A stretch of DNA of 5,409 bases from NCBI GenBank assembly GCA_900764225.1, contig CAAFNG010000262.1:1-5409 (forward strand). Reading direction: 5' to 3'. The stretch comes from Lachnospiraceae bacterium. Lineage in GTDB: Bacteria > Bacillota > Clostridia > Lachnospirales > Lachnospiraceae. The notes beneath the pieces were generated by a model. That model saw only the letters and a program-made list of their open reading frames with translations. It did no database searches and was not told the origin of the DNA. Each line of letters opens with the position of its first letter. Position 1 is the stretch's first letter. Shown here piece by piece: positions 5,381-5,409 of the stretch. Both the position numbers and the translations under genes were made by a program.

Positions 5381-5409
5381 CTGTCTCTTATACACATCTG
5401 ACGCTGCCG
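5381..5409. other. Nextera/Tn5 mosaic-end sequencing adapter (contaminant)
   Basis: CTGTCTCTTATACACATCT (5381-5399) is exactly the 19-bp Tn5 mosaic end used in Nextera libraries. It is followed by GACGCTGCCG (5400-5409), the start of the complementary strand of the read-1 adapter, cut at the window end. In translation it yields the well-known artefact strings VSYTHLTLP (plus strand) and MCIRDR (minus strand). The bases are not genomic. Confidence 0.98.

Noticed and set aside
4993..5397. Minus-strand open frame of 134 codons beginning MCIRDR
   Set aside because: Its start lies in the Nextera adapter, and the rest is the antisense of the signal peptide and N-terminal lobe of the solute-binding protein. 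It has no ribosome binding site or family features.
5381..5399. Tn5 mosaic end as evidence of a natural transposon insertion
   Set aside because: It is the engineered 19-bp mosaic end directly followed by the synthetic Illumina read-1 adapter, so it is library contamination.

Overview
The window looks like chromosomal DNA of a Gram-positive anaerobe of the Clostridia, most likely a gut Lachnospiraceae (Blautia/Ruminococcus-like). This rests on protein flavour, strong purine-rich ribosome binding sites, sigma-A-type TTGACA/TATAAT promoters and a CIRCE/HrcA-controlled groES. The genus is an inference. All real genes are on the + strand. The last 29 bases (5381-5409) are not genomic: they are Illumina Nextera (Tn5 mosaic end) adapter, so this is the end of a short-read, probably metagenomic, contig.

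Layout. Positions 1-734 hold the 3' part of an FtsK/SpoIIIE DNA translocase gene. It overlaps by one base with rlmH (734-1213), the 23S rRNA pseudouridine-1915 methyltransferase, and a strong intrinsic terminator (about 1227-1289) closes this housekeeping unit. A 135-bp A-tract-rich gap follows. It carries a good promoter (1351-1379) whose -10 box lies in a cluster of GTTAT/ATAAC inverted repeats that looks like a repressor operator. From 1425 to 4421 runs one long frame for a secreted protein made largely of X-X-X-Leu-X-X-Gly heptads (YhgE/Pip-like). An amber codon at 2514-2516 splits it into a 363-codon 5' part and a roughly 634-codon 3' part. The heptad register is unbroken across the stop, so this is one gene with a nonsense codon, a base error or a recoded stop.

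Eleven bases after that gene comes a heat-shock promoter with a CIRCE operator (4470-4496) and groES (4522-4809). groEL, almost always the next gene, is not there. Instead a 189-bp spacer with its own promoter, dyads and a leader hairpin precedes the 5' end of a family-5 (oligopeptide/dipeptide-type) solute-binding protein gene. That gene runs into the adapter after about 127 codons.

Functionally the window joins three unrelated housekeeping themes (chromosome translocation and rRNA modification, chaperonin, peptide uptake) with one regulated cell-surface or secreted gene. I see no CRISPR array, tRNA, rRNA, insertion sequence or defence system. The points most worth checking are the in-frame amber, the missing groEL (rearrangement or misassembly), the operator cluster, and the adapter tail, which creates false protein ends.
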